64,000 nt of DNA, taken from assembly GCA_014773175.1 (NCBI GenBank), contig VXCM01001407.1:1-64000 (forward strand), given 5' to 3'. The translations under genes were made by a program, and so were the position numbers. Origin of the DNA: Lucifuga dentata. Its lineage: Eukaryota; Chordata; Actinopteri; Ophidiiformes; Bythitidae. This document shows positions 28,164-42,444 of this stretch, one piece after another. Position 1 is the stretch's first letter. Every line of letters starts with the position of its first letter. The notes beneath the pieces were generated by a model. The model worked only from the letters and a program-made list of their open reading frames with translations. It was not told the DNA's origin and searched no databases.

Positions 28164-28420
28164 CTGCAGAATTAAAGATGTGCTGCAGAGCCGGAGTTTA
28201 TCCTGGGACGACAGTGATAACTGGTTTGGTTTGGTTGGTTAATTTGAAGCAGTCCTGGTTTACCTTCTCAGCCTGAATCACGGTTCGGCTAGAAAAGACT
28301 GTGCTGCTGCTTCCAGCCACAACAGCGACTGAACACAAGCCAGGAGCTGCTGCTCACTGGCAGAGCGGAGTTATCGCGAGAAAAAACGAGAAGGCGGACA
28401 TTGCCAGAAACCAATCAAAT
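28164..28420 (-). promoter_or_regulatory. Candidate CpG promoter and non-coding first exon of a leftward gene
   Basis: In an AT-rich background this segment has clustered CpGs, a TCGCGAGA motif (28374-28381; half of the TCTCGCGAGA element found at many vertebrate housekeeping promoters) and a CCAAT box at 28411-28415. Two good minus-strand splice donors follow in the leftward direction: CTGCAG/GTAAGC with exon edge at 28164, and GAGAAG/GTAAAC with exon edge at 28264. No long reading frame starts here, which fits a 5' UTR exon. Human ANP32A has GLCE on the divergent side with a non-coding first exon and long introns, so a glce-like gene is one possibility, but no GLCE coding exon was seen to the left. 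Confidence 0.4.
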
Positions 28421-28454
28421 CAGTCTATTCGACTTTTGTTTACTCAGTGCCAAG

Positions 28455-28455
<1 letters not shown>

Positions 28456-28525
<70 letters not shown>
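28456..28525. repeat. (GATA)n microsatellite
   Basis: About 17 tandem GATA units just upstream of the candidate promoter at 28.4 kb. Confidence 0.95.
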
Positions 28526-29020
28526 ATAAATATTTTGTATTTTGATGTTGCCGTTGCAATTTCACCTTTACAAAGTAAAAAATAATAATGTAATTATTGT
28601 CGAGCTATCTAGTCTAATAAGTTGAACAGTTTTATTTTCTGGAAACCTTGAAACACAAATAGTATAAGGATAGGTAAAAACAAAGTCTTGCACTATCATC
28701 ACTTCAAGATGACTTATTCCATATTCTCATCTTCTAAGGTGTCTGACAAGGCATCATATATCAGCCTAGAGGTCACAGACTCACACCAATAGACCTATGG
28801 GATGGGATCATTTTGGTGTGTATGTGTGAGAGCATTTGGTCACAGAACACAGCATAGCTTAAAAAAAAAAAAAGAATTACAAGTAATGTACACTAAAAAA
28901 TGCAGAAAATTGTGTGAATCTTAAAGGTACAGTCTGTGATCTAAATATAAAGAAAAGTGCCCCCTAATTAAAAAAAAATGGTCTCAAGCTTGCTTAATAT
29001 ATTCTGCTGCTGTAAATGTA

Positions 29021-29096
29021 TGTGTGTGTGTGTGTATATATATATGTGTGTGTGTGTGTATATACAGGTATAGATAGATAGATAGATAGATAGATA
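29021..29096. repeat. (TG)n(TA)n(TG)n(GATA)n compound microsatellite
   Basis: Read directly; ends in five to six GATA units. Confidence 0.95.
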
Positions 29097-31283
29097 ACTG
29101 TCTGGTATTTTCAGTTTGGACCAGTTGACCAGCACGATATGCTGATTTTTCATCTCTAAGACAATACAGTCTCCTCACTCAATTCACTCATAGAATGACA
29201 GTATTTTGATATATATCTATATTTCAACCTGACTGCAAAGATGTTTCTTGGTGATGCTCTACCTTATTGCAGTACAGTAAGTCTACTTGGAATGCAAATA
29301 TATGCTTGAGAAGCAGGGCAACATACAGCCACCAGTAGTTCACAATTTTCTTGTTCTGCCACTACAGTGATATCTTATAGTGCTGAAGTTTAGTCTGGCT
29401 TAACAAAAAATTATCCCTTGAGGAATTCTTTGTGTTCTTCATAAATTAAAAAAACTTCTGCAACATTTACTAGAACCTCTTTAATCAATTAAGCAATACA
29501 TCCATTGTAACCACAGGACTAATGTCAGAAAATGCTGACAAAATCTCTGCTGTAACTTCTTTGAGCACTATCTTAAAAAAGTTGGATTTGTTTAAAAATT
29601 TCAAACTTGGTTTTTGCTTCATTGTTTCTATGGTGCCACTCAAGCTCTTCTTTGTGTGACACCTATTTCTTCCTGTAATACCTTTTGGGGTCTCTATACC
29701 GAGTTTGCATGAGAGCAAAGACTCATGTGAGCGAGACATTTCCCTTTCCTCAGGATTTTGTTGTCACAGCTTATGAAAACCACTCTGAGAAAGAATAATG
29801 GAAGATGATATCATCACAGAAAGAGAGAACATATGGTAGTAAACATACATGATGCAAGACTGCAATATAATTTGAAAGACTGCAGTACAGCTTCACTGTG
29901 AACGTGACAAAATCCCAAAATTGATTAGCACTAATTTTGTCTCTACTTGTAATATTAGTTACTTTATTCTACTTGTGTTCTCTTGTTTCTGTTGTATTTA
30001 TTTATATAGTAGGATGTTGCAAAAGAGTTTTAAAAGGAATGTCTTTGTACAAATTAACCTCCTCGTTGATTTTTAAAAATTTATTTGATTTTATTTATTT
30101 AAATTTTTGTTAAGATATTGTGTGAAACAAAGTGTTTTCAAGGTGAACTACATTGTTCCCCTGACTGCACTGTTTAAATTTTGGTTTATTCCTCCCTTAA
30201 ACATTGTTCAGGGACGATGAACAAAATCCACATAACTGTTTTTGTATAATTACATTTCCAAATCAATGGAGATGGTAATGAACTGGGTAATTGATTGTGT
30301 CATAACATATTTCTAAATAATGATTAAATGATTGAAATAATTTCATAATTTAAATTATTTTATTGTACATTTTGACATTATGTATTGCTGTCAGCAAATA
30401 TATTTGTGGTTGAATAATCACTATGAACAGAAACATCAAAACTGTTAATAATAAGCATTATTTAGTACAAAGCGGGAGATTAATTGGATTGTAGTGTGAA
30501 GAAAATGGAATTGGTCATTTCATTAATTATTGTATGTACAGCATGTAAACACAAAATACATAATTAGTTGCCACTATCAATGTTAAATACCTCACTGTCG
30601 GCAAAATTATAGGCAAAAATAGATCAAAAATTGAAAAAGGATTTAAATACCAGAGGATATTTAAGAAGATAATTATCATTTTCATTTTTCTGCTGCAGAA
30701 TGCCTGTTGAGAAAAGGAATATTCAGTGGTGGCTGAGGATTCCACAAGAGTTTTTTAATCTACAGAAAATTTATTTCAAAGCATAATCACATTTCTGGTT
30801 GTCAAGTACCCCATCAAATCCCACTTGTTGAGGGAAAAAATACATTTTATGGAAATTAACTGGCTTGCTGAACAAAAAAAAAAAAAAAAAAAAAAACCCT
30901 ACTCAAAGGCTGATCAAACATTTCATAGCTGAGAAGATTTCTGTCTGTCTGCTGTGGCTCAAAATTCCAAAGTCTACTTACTGTACCACCACAAGATGTT
31001 GAATGACTGGATAGTTGACTCAGTGAAGCTCTTATAAAGAACTTCAAACACCATTCCTACTTTTAATACCTGTCAGAAATCATTCCAGAGTGACCGTGGC
31101 AGAAAATAGAGATTACTGCGCTTAATGATCTGCCTTAAATATCTAATTCCCCATCCTCAAAATGCTACACAGGCTCAGAGAAGATGAATTTTCTAAAATA
31201 TTTCTAACAGCAAAGGATGTTTAAATATGATATCATTAGAAATACAGACACCAAATTTAGACTAAAAATATCATCATCATCAT

Positions 31284-31311
31284 TGTGTGTGTGTGTGTGT
31301 GTGTGTGTGTG
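31284..31311. repeat. (TG)n microsatellite
   Basis: About 14 TG units after a short (ATC)n run. Confidence 0.95.
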
Positions 31312-33562
31312 CTAGCATTGCAGCTAGAGGAATGGCTGGGAGGATCTCTAAGGTTTCTCTTTTGCTCTTTGTAGCAGGCGCCAACTCCAAACTGAGTGAC
31401 TGAGCGAGATAAGGTGTTCAAAATCCTTCAGTTTCATTTGATCTGTGGCTATTTGTATTCTAAGGCAGTTTCTAATTTTAACTTTTGGAAAAGAAGAGGA
31501 GAGGAGTCACTTTAACGCCTTGACTGCGTATCTGATACCAACCTCAGGCAGGAGAAAGAAATGAAGTGACTGACAGTGCCGTGTGGATAGAGATAGAGGG
31601 AGAGGAGGAGGCCTCGCTGTGGATGGAGACATATGGAAAATATTCTTACATTTAAAGTAAACTTCTCTGTCACAGCTATATCACCCTGACACTGTTTCAC
31701 CATCTCTTTTCTAAACCATGAACCTTCCCTCTGTGATTTCTGCACTTTATGGTTTGCCGAGTAATATTTTTCCACTAGACCACAGTGAGCATAATGTAAA
31801 TTGCAATAAAGATTGAGTGATTTGGCTGTGTGATAAAATACAAAAAAAAGCATCCCAATAACATCATTTGGATTGATGTCAGTGTGCTACATGGAATGCT
31901 AAATTGCATTTTTAGTCCTTGAGAATTACAAGGTTCTTTTCATTAATGGGGGGGAAAAAAAGAGCAAGGGCCATAATCAAATGCTAATTTTCAGACAAGG
32001 TAGCATGGGATCTAACTGCTGCAGGCCTGGATGCAGTTGGTATCAGAAATTAATTGCCTCCAAGCTGTCACACTGCTTGAGATTTCTAACGTGGTAGACT
32101 GAACGTGCTGAATCAACAGCACCAAAAAGATGGATCGAGAGATTCATTTGCTGTTTGTGACTTTGAAGATGTGAAGAAGTTCAGGTTAAAATGAACGATA
32201 TCTAAGTCAGCGGTTCTCAAACTTTCTGGCCAAAATAAGCTAATTAATACATTGGGATCTTTTGGCTAATGTGTTACCAAACAATTGTCCACTTAAATGT
32301 TTAGCAGATGTGGAGCAACATGAGCAATGGAGACATGTTTCTGTCCAGCTGGTGAATGTAAATTCAAACTTTGCTTTTAGCTCCAACTCCTGAGGAAACT
32401 ATCTGGGTTGTTAGCTCGCTAGCTTCACTAGCTAATTGTTAACTAGCTAGTTAACTAGCTAATCTGTCTCCAGCAGTAGCCAAAAGATTCAACTGTAGCC
32501 TACAATAAATGTGGAACCAGAAACCCAAAACCAATTAGCTACTGGATGCTAAAAGCTCTTTAGAGCTGCAGAGTATGTGTCATTTTGAGTTTTTTGTTAT
32601 GTGTTTCTATGGCAATATCAAAATATTGAGGTAATGAGCAGGTTTATGTTTTATTTCTTTAATTACACCGTCAGTTGTACCACCTACATGCTATGGCCAC
32701 TTCAAACAGCGCTGCCCCACCTGGTCCTGCCTGTAATTCTACTCTAAGTATGTTACTACATACAGGCCTGCAAGCCAGGAAGCTGAGATTAGCATTCCAT
32801 GCAGGGATAAGTCTGTCTGATTGACATTTGATGCAGGATGAGCACACTTTCCTTTGTCTTTCATTTTATCTGGTCTCCCAAAAGCCATAAAAGATTGATG
32901 TGCTCCGTCTTACAGTGTTTGTTAATTTACTTTAAGCAGAGCATTGAGCAGAGACACCAAGGGAGGCAGTGGCATGTTGATTTTGGATATACTTTCTTAG
33001 CTCTTCGTCCTGCTTAACCAATGAACTCAGTAGAAAGAAAACAAGCTATATAACAGAGGTATCCAAGGAATCAGATTTTTTTTCATCTCTATATGCAAAC
33101 TCACTCCCACCTTCTGCTCTCACTTTAAATTAATTCAAACAAACAAGCTGTGATGTTGATTCTGTTCTTCAGCCTCATCATTGCAGCTTACTAACTGCTA
33201 TGAAGATTATAGATAAAGGGTAGCGATCAAAAAAATTAATGACCAAATCATTGAACCACAGAAATTAATTGACAGCATGATAATCAGCAAGAAGGACACT
33301 CATGAGAGCACAAACTGCCAAACAAGCCTTGACAAAATTTGTCTTTTTCTAAAGATAAAGCCATGACTATAAGAATAGGACTTAATTGCTTTCATAAGAT
33401 GGGATGGTTTCTAACATTTATCGCCATGGAGACCATTGCACTTATTGGTAATCTTATCATGTGATAAATATGATTGATTTAAACTGAGATTAGTATATTA
33501 CTTTTGAAGGAATTAGAAAAAATTTGAAAGAAAAAAACATTCTCTCTGACAATGTTAAGAAA

Positions 33563-33760
33563 TCATTTTTTAAAAATTCCTGGATCCATCCCCGGATCAT
33601 GGATCTTCACTGAAACATAATGGTTCTTCCGTGGGTTATGTCCCACCCTTCCATAAAGTTTCAACAAAATCAGCTCATAAGTTTTTGAATATCTTGCTAA
33701 TAAACAAACCAACCAGATGCGGCTCAAACCATAACCTCCTCGGTGTGGTAAATAATACTG
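33563..33760 (+). repeat. Teleost interspersed repeat ending ATAACCTCCTCGG, copy 1
   Basis: GGTTCTTCCGTGGGTTATGT, CCACCCTTCCATAAAGTTTC, AAATCAGCTCATAAGTTTTT, then AAACAAACCAACC and ATAACCTCCTCGGTGTGGTAA. Related copies lie at about 42.8 and 44.9 kb in the same orientation. Confidence 0.55.
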
Positions 33761-34652
33761 AATATTAAGGTAAAGTTCAAGAAGTCTGAAAGATTGAGAA
33801 GTCACCAACTAATGTTGTATCGTGTGTCTTGTTTTTGTTGAAAACACTCGTGAAATTCCTAATTCAGTTTTGTTATTTATTACTTTCACAGTTTTCATTA
33901 CCATAAACCTTTGCATTTTTTAGAGTTTTGGAATTGTAGAAATGCTGAAGCCAGCAGCTCCTCCTGACAGCCGAGAGAAAACTCAACTCTTTCAGCTGTA
34001 ATCCATCACTGAACTGAAGCGGGTTTGACAAATCTGAGTCTGTGCACTTTACTGTGGATGCTGCATCATCCACAGTTAACCACAAGGAAATGTGATTTCT
34101 GCTTGCTGTCAAACTCTCTGGGAGTTTCACCAAAAGTCTTTACTTTAGATTTTACTTTAGGCTATTTAGAAATGGTGGTGTGCTGTTGGAGGTTTTGGGG
34201 AAGAACATCTCTTCATGGCTCGTCACCAGACCCCTCCCTCAGAGATCTGTCGATACAAACCCAGGAAACTCAGGCTTCCCTGCAGAGGACTGATGAGGTG
34301 TCTGCCTTCCTGTTTCACGCACAGACCCCCCCCCCCCCNACACACACACACACACACACCCACACCCACACACACACAGCTACTTGAATCAGTCTTGCAT
34401 ACAAGGTTTGACTGATAAATTCTGAGCCTGGAATAGAAAGACAACTCAATCTCATTCCAGCATGACAAACTAAAACTCTTACAGAGCTTTAATCCCAATT
34501 TTATAGATTTTGAAAAAAAAAAATCAACAACATCATCTGAGGCAAGCATTTTCCATTTTTTCCTAATGGTCTGAGGACCAAATCAAGTGAAAAGCGTGGA
34601 TGCTGAAGTAGCTCAAAGTTGCAATCATGAGTAGCAGCTGTGGCACCAACTG

Positions 34653-34653
<1 letters not shown>

Positions 34654-34689
<36 letters not shown>

Positions 34690-34691
34690 TG
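34654..34691. repeat. (TG)n microsatellite
   Basis: TG units with one TA interruption. Confidence 0.95.
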
Positions 34692-36264
34692 CAGGTGTAT
34701 TGTTTGTCTATCTTGTACAGCTCACAGAGCCTTGGGTACTTCTGAAACTGGTAAGTTATATTCACTGAGCTCAAATGAATGCTGCTGATGTACAAAAACA
34801 CCTAAAGAATTATGCTACTTTCTCAAAAAATATTACAATATTATAAAAATATTAACACTTCCTTAAGTCCGAACTTATCAATCAGTACATTTAAGCTGCA
34901 TTGTTTTGTTCTTCTTTTTGTAGGATAGTTCATCCTTGGTGTGTTCAGAATAACTCCTGCAGTTTAAAAATTTGAATATCAAGACAGATTGGTTCAATTT
35001 ACCGTAATTTCTCAATTTCTGCTTGTTTGCAGTAAACCACCAGATAATTAATTTATTGTTACATGTGGAAGCAATTTTCCAGCAGTGAGAAACCATCAGT
35101 GCCAAATGAATGAATGTGAGGGGGAAAAGTTTCCTAAAAACATATACATATTTCTCCAGCTGCTGCACCCTGTTTTCTTTCCCTCCTACCAGCAAGAAAT
35201 CAAAGACGGTGAGAGGTAAAAACGAGTGAATGCAGATAGTGAGAATGGGAGAGAGAGAGTGCTATGTAAAGATGTACTGTGTCTGCAAATCAGCACTGCC
35301 ATTGTTGAAGCTGTGCAGATAGTCAGGAAGGAAAATTAAAGAATGGAAGTGGAAATGGTTTCAGGATAGAAGAAGCTTTTCACACAGATAACAATGAAAT
35401 GTGCTGTCTCTAATGTGAGTCCATCAGCAGCTCGGCTCTCTCGTGCCTCACATACAATCACTTACAATTTCCTTCTATGGAATTCCTGCAAAAAGGGATT
35501 TTTAAAAAAAAACAAAACAGATTCCTATTGTCACAGAATCATAAAGCAGCTTGTATATAACAAAGGAAGAGCACAAAGCAGCACAGTCACTATCACATTG
35601 TAATGTTTCCCCGATGAGAGGGTTTTAGGGAGTCTATAAATTAAAAAAAAAATGCAGGATGCAGGACAGGTAATAATTTTGGATTCTGAGCAGGAAAAAA
35701 AAAACAGTACATCAATGTCTTTTCCCTTGAAACCAAGTGCAAAGGTTTTTTTTTTTTTTTTTTTTTTTAGAAGAGGAACTGATGAACAGAAGAGAAAAAC
35801 GAGAGCAGTTTTATGAAGTTGGGTCCACTTCTTATGGCATAATGGAAATTATGCAAATGAGGCCTGGACTGTAAAAACATTAACACAGGGAGAAGTCATG
35901 CAAATTATAAAAGTTCTTGATAGCGCAAAAATGATTTTATCCCCACAGGATCTCTCTTTAACCACAGTGAGTGTGTAGGCGTACGCAGGTGACTGAGGAC
36001 ACCATGCTTCATATTGAGAGAAGGCTCAGCAGGTGCATTCATGAATGTCAGTCATTTTATCAGGACCTCTGCTGTGCCAAGAAATTGTCAAGAAACAATT
36101 CAGTGCACTGCAAAAATCCCGACAAGAAAAATAATCTGTAATCTGGTTACATTTTCCAGTATCAACTGGCAGGAAGGTTTAGCCACAACAAAACTTTACC
36201 TGACCTTAACACTAGTAATAAAGAATTTATTATTATCATTTTTTACTATTATTCTATTTATTGT

Positions 36265-36397
36265 GTGTGTGTATGTGAGTGTGTGTTTGAGCAGAGTGAA
36301 TGGAGTGTACAGTTTTCTTTTATGAGAGATNGTGTGTGTATGTGAGTGTGTGTTTGAGCAGAGTGAATGGAGTGTACAGTTTTCTTTTATGAGAGAT
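36265..36397. repeat. Exact 66-bp tandem duplicate split by N (assembly artefact)
   Basis: 36265-36330 and 36332-36397 are identical; N at 36331. Confidence 0.93.
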
Positions 36398-36450
36398 GGC
36401 AAATTTCATTGTATGTGGACATACAATGACAATAAAGGCATTCAATTGAA
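36395..36450 (+). repeat. Retroelement-like 3' tail
   Basis: GCAAATTTCATTGTATGTGG, then ACATACAATGACAATAAAGG, is a common terminal sequence of fish retroelements and contains an AATAAA signal. No coding part remains next to it. Confidence 0.4.
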
Positions 36451-39400
36451 TTTATGCTGCGTTTGACTTAAACCGAACCTTAATCTGGAAATCGGAAGTT
36501 CTGACCCTGGAAAAGTCAAAGAAAATGCCTTCTTGACTCAGAATTCCAATTCAGAAAGTTGGGCAAGGTTCCTGAACCCTGAATTTAGTACTGATGTCTT
36601 TTCAATATGGCTGCACAGGCTAAAGAGTAATTTCTCTATTTATAAATGAACATTTAGAATTTTCTTTAAATCAATCAGCAGTTGACACAGTAACAGACTA
36701 AACACCTAACGCTAGCACAGTCAGAGAAGGAGCGTACCTGCATTGTGGGTATTTTTGGTATGTGTGTATTTTCTGCAAAGTAAGTCCAATAAGTCCTTTT
36801 TTTTTTTTTTTNTTTTTTTTTTTTTTGTTAAACTCTTCACACTAATACAAAAACACAAAGACAACTCTATGGGTCCAGAACTGCCCTCTTGAGCCTCTTG
36901 ATTGGTCCTTTACTTCTGTAGCATGTTTACATCAACATGTAACACTTCTGATTAGCCACACGTATGCAAGCAAGTATGAGGCTATTGAGCGAGTGTTTGA
37001 CCGATATCCCTGTTTCCAGGTCAGGTCTGACACAGCTGGCCAATCAGAACAGAGCAGGCTTCACAAAAGGAGGACCTTAAAGAGACAGTGCCAAAAATGT
37101 CCTGTTTTCACTTAGTGTGCACAGCGGTGCTGCAGCAAGGTTGAGTAGGGAGAGTTAATCTGTTTTTGTCCATGAAAGAAAAGATTGTTCAGCTTGTTTG
37201 TTTACACATTTTTCAGAAGATTGTCACATGCCAGAATCTATTGTCATGTCTAATAAAGTTTTTTTTTTTCAAGATTATTATAATGATTCTTTCATTCCAT
37301 AGTTTTCATTATTTCATCCCAAACATTAACATGTACTGGATACATATTAATCAATGAATAATTTAACACCATGACAGGGACCATTCTTCACAATGGCTAC
37401 TTTTCCTTTAGATAATTAAATACATTGTAATAATTGTAATAATTGATGCTTTTGCTTCCAGAGAATTTTGGTCTTACAAGATATGGAGAACATTTCCTTG
37501 TATTATTCGTTTTGCTAAGCAAAGAATTTCAGTATTTCATCCACCACTGGGACTCCATCTCACAAACTTTTCTGCATCTCATATATTGAGATGATCAAAA
37601 CAAACTCATCCTTCAGCGATCGAAACACAAGCAACATCTTCCAAGAAAACAAAAAAAAAAAAAATCNAAAAAAAAAAAAAATCTGAGTCACTCAGAAGAG
37701 AAATTCTTGTTAAGAAAGTCTACATATTATTTTTCATGTGGTGAATGTTGAAATGTCTGCCAGTGGAAAAGCTTGTAGGTGAAGCTAATGAGGAGGAGAG
37801 AAGCTGCACAGTAACATCTGACTGCTCTGGTTGAGCAGAATGGAGAGGCCTCATTAAATTTTAATTGCAGCACGATCCTGAGTGCATCGCCATTACATCA
37901 AGCTGCATGTGACCTTCTTTTTCCTCATTCACTCCTATCAAATGCGGATCTGTGTCTCATCTATCCTTTTGTCGGCTCAGCAGCTTGTGTGATTAAATAA
38001 AAGGATTGAGATGAAAACATCACAATTGAGATACTTGAAAAATAAACAGATCTCAAAGCTATTTAATATCCCAGGTGTACATTTCAGTTTCCTCTGAATT
38101 TGAGCAGCTTTGCACTATTGTGAAAAGCTGCTATGTGTGGAATAAGCATATGAATTGTCCAACAACATACAGATAAGCTTGAGATATGATGTTGGGTTCA
38201 GTGAATATTTAGAAATCATTTCGCAAATGTAATAAAAGCAAATTACCACTCAAAAAACAGCAAACACAGTGCACAGGACAAAGTATACCTATAGTTCCTC
38301 TAATAAATTCTTGAAAAACACAAGTATTCACTCAAAAATACTCTCCAGTATTTAGAATGAAACCTGAGTTGCACAGGTCCTCAAGGATCCATGTTTATGT
38401 GGACCAAGAAGTCATGTGATCAGGAAGCTGTCTGTTCAGTATGCATGGTGGGGGAGATTAGAGTGTGTGTTTATCGTCTTCCTGTCCTGGATGGGTGTTG
38501 CTTTACAAGGTACTGTCTCCAAACTGCCAGAATCAATTAACATGAATAATGAATGCACGTCGCTGCTGTTGGTGGTGAGCTCTCATTTTCTTTCACATCC
38601 CATTGTTCTTGCACATGGAGGTTGCTGTAATTTTGCAGGAGCTACACACAGCTAATTCTTTTATAACTAATAGCTCGGTTACATTTTTGATGCTGAAATA
38701 TTTGGTATGCAGGTGTTTGTAACCCATGTGGTCCATAATCTCCGCTGCACATGAACAGTGCAGCCAAATGAATTATGTTGGATTTGGAAAAGGACCAGAT
38801 ATTGATAGGATGTAGTTTACAACATGGCTCATATTATTAAAGGTCAACAAGCACTAATGAGGGGTCACTCTAGCTGACACTTGGCCTTTTGTACACACCT
38901 GTAACCTGTTTCAGAATGCTGATTTCCTGTTTACTATACCACAAAAACCACAAATGTTGCTCATACAATCTACTACACAAGGATTTTATTTAATGTAGCT
39001 TTGTAAAAGTGACTTATAATACCAGGAAGATTTCATAGAATTTCAGAGAAAATGATTCCTCAATGGAGTTGTGGTTTTTGACCACTAGGGAGCAGAAGAC
39101 TCCAAAATATATTAACAAGAACAGTCTTGATACACTTTTGACTTATATTGTTATTAGATGCGACAAATAGCAACTTTAATTGGACTTAATTTTGCTTCAC
39201 CTTTATTTATGTTATTCATTATATTTTTTAATCAAATGTTTTATTACTTCTTGTTAAGTATACATTTAGAACATATTTATGTTTTTATTCTCTTCTATCT
39301 ACAAAGCACTTAAACGTACCATTCTTACATTTACCTTAAAGCACTTTATGATGATGATAATGATGATGACAATGATGATGATTCTTAACAACATGCAGCT

Positions 39401-41389
39401 GGAGACTACTATTTAATCTCCCTTTAGTTCTATTTAGGTCTCCACTAACTACTTATCTGAGTCTTTACTTGCGAGATACTTGACTTCTTCATCAGTCAAG
39501 CATCTTTGTCTTTGTGTTGTTTCTGTGCTGCTACAGTTGAGTTGCATGAGTTTGTTTGCTGGAACGCCTGCCTGTGGTTTTTTTAATGGGGTGGTTTGTG
39601 AGAACTGTGAGACTCAACATATAGCCCAAGGCTGGAAAACCAAAAAGCAACTAAAAGTGGCTTAAGCTGCAGAATTAGTTGTTCACACATCCTTTCACAT
39701 TTCACAGTCTTTTGATTCACCAAAAACATTTAAAAACAACATTTTACATAACCTTATGCTACGTAATGACTGAAAATTCAAAGAATAAAAAGTTCAAGGA
39801 TGAAGATAAGCAACTGCTTATGCGATAAATTAACATTTATCCTCAAAATTAATTAGCTCTGCATATTTAAGCATTTGGATTTAACTTTTAGATTTAAATC
39901 GATTACACACGGTAATATATTGTTTTGTTCTTTCAGATCGACAGGTTACGTTTAGATCTAATAACACTGATTGATTTTTGTGTCACTGAGCAATTACTGA
40001 GGTGTCAAAAAAAGTCCCAAACCAGGCTAAACCAAGAGCTTAATATGGTATTAAATGTATAAAGATCCAACAGGAAATTAAACAATAATAATGGCAATTC
40101 TTTTACAGCGCAGGAGGGTGAAAGCTGAATGTTTCAATATGAGAGAAGAGGAATTTATTTAATATAATGGAGATCAAGGCCTGATCTCATCAATGCAGAT
40201 CCAAACAACCCATCCTCTGAATCTGACATTAATAAAGTCTTAATCTACACACTGGGATACACATTCTCTATCAGACCGAGATCAGAAAAATCATTATTTT
40301 CGCTCAATAATAATAATAAGCACTTCATTATTCCTCTAATTCTCTATTCATTACTGTTTTGCCACTGTAATGATTTCTTGTATAGAATAAATAGAATAAA
40401 TCTGTAAAGTGATACAGAACATTCTGTATATCTGCAGCAAGGGACTGCAGATGTTATATTTTGTATAAGCAAACATGCTATAATTCTGCACTGGAAAACT
40501 TGGTTATTGCCAAGAAAAGCTTCCAAATTTTCAATTTAAAATCCCACAGAAGGAAGCATTCGCTCTCTTATCACAGCTGTTCAGGGTTGTGAAGTACCTA
40601 GGCACTTGGTGGTGGGAGAGAAGTTACTTAGGGACACAAGAGCAAAGTAACGTTATGAGAAAAATTTGAATGCAACATCTGCCATGTGTGAGCACTTAAA
40701 GTGAGTGATACCACAGGCAAAAAGTGCTGCTGTGTGGAGAGAAGTGGAACAGCCTGAATATTATACAGGCTAATATACATGGTCATATTATATAATTACT
40801 CCTTCTGGTCATCTAAGAACAATGTGGTCTACTGCTTTGTTAAATAATCCTTTAAAGGCAGAATAGAATCTATTACATGATCAATAAGTTTTGCAATGAA
40901 ACTCAGGGATATTTTTGTCAACAGTTCTGGTGAACAGCGTTATATTTTTTTCTTATAAGTTATAATATGAAACACTTTATCTATCATGTCTTCTGTGATA
41001 TATGCAGTATTTAAGCGTTCAAATTATTTCCAGAAATGCCTCGACATTGCATCACCAGTTATTGCCGTTTCCTCTTAACAAATGTCGCCCTCTTGTGGTT
41101 CATCAACAAACAAATTGTATAAGTACATATTGTATATTTAATGTACTATACTGGAAATATGATGATGGGCTGTCTTATTTATGGTATGGGTTTGGAAGTT
41201 TTAACTCTGAATATATAAAACTTATGGTTGATTTAAGACATAAAGATATGGGTCTATAGCTTTTTAAATGCTTCCTGTTGTCAGTTCTTCACTACAGCAC
41301 TTGAATGCACCACTAGGAAGCATATTCAGATCACTCCATGATTTTTTTATTGCATTTAAACACTAAAATTACGTAATTTCAAAAAAAAA

Positions 41390-41434
41390 AAAAAAAGAAA
41401 GAAAGAAAGAAAAAACAAAAACAAAAACAAAAAC
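41390..41434. repeat. A-rich (GAAA)n(AAAAAC)n repeat
   Basis: Poly-A, then GAAAGAAAGAAAG, then four AAAAAC units; possibly the tail of a lost retroelement. Confidence 0.85.
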
Positions 41435-42444
41435 CTGAATCCACATATTGTTCGCATATTGTAGCTGCATTACTTTTTTCACAACCAGTGTTTCTCCACT
41501 CAGAGAAAAACAAATGAGTCACTTGCAGACAATCATGAATATTTTATTCATGGAAATTTGAGATTAAAATTACTATTGTTTTAACCAAAGATGAAAAATC
41601 AACAGCTGTCTGTAATCCTTCCTGTGAGACTTTCTGAATCTTAAACACAACTGGCATCATTGATTAGAGATTCTCAGCAAAATCATAATCACATCATGCA
41701 AAATCTGAAGAATCAACAGTCGGAACAAGTCATAAATAAATTATTTACAACTGTTATAGCTCTTAAATTTACCCCTTACAATGATTTTCAGAACAGACTA
41801 GTGCTTGTTTGACATATGGTTTTAAAAGGTCCCATTATACTTTTATAAGCAAATTTAGGAAGATGAGCTAGATTAGGATTAAAATATGGGTTATAGAATT
41901 TTTAAAAAAGATCAGAAAAGAGAAAAAAACAGAAATGACCTCAGACCTTGTAGCACACTTAGAACTTTACCTGTGTCACTGTGTTCACCTTTATGCCATT
42001 AATCCAAAAGGACACATAAAAGACCCATTTATTTAGAGCATCTTGATAACAAACACTAAAAGTCTGATAGTTTTATTGCTTTTTATCATGACTAGAACAG
42101 ATACAGTACATATATAAAACTATGCCAAATAAAAAATGAAATGTAATCGTAGGGTCACATTTCAATCTACATGAACTGTCATGTTAATATGAAATACATA
42201 ATCATGGAAAATATTCTGTGTCAAAAAAAAAAAGACACAAAGCATGACAGAGAGCATGGCTGTTCGTATGTAAATACAGAGGCAGAATATTCTCTAACCT
42301 GTAGAGTTTAATGGATGTTATGCAAAGGTTTGTATCTGTGCACGTTAGTGCACATGGTATGCCGTAGTCCTGTAATCCAGATTAAATATGTTCTTTTTAA
42401 AAAAAAAAGCATTTCATCTTGGCTAAACCAGCCTAGAAAAAAAT

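Larger units (their letters stand above)
28526..42440. other. Gene desert between the candidate promoter and anp32a
   Basis: No exon recognised. It holds the microsatellites and repeats listed separately, Ns at 34339, 36812 and 37667, and CTCF-like motifs at 39082 and 41084. Confidence 0.5.

Noticed and set aside
32401..32465. Possible tandem array or satellite of TAGC words
   Set aside because: Units are irregular and the patch is under 100 bp; not a real array and not CRISPR-like.
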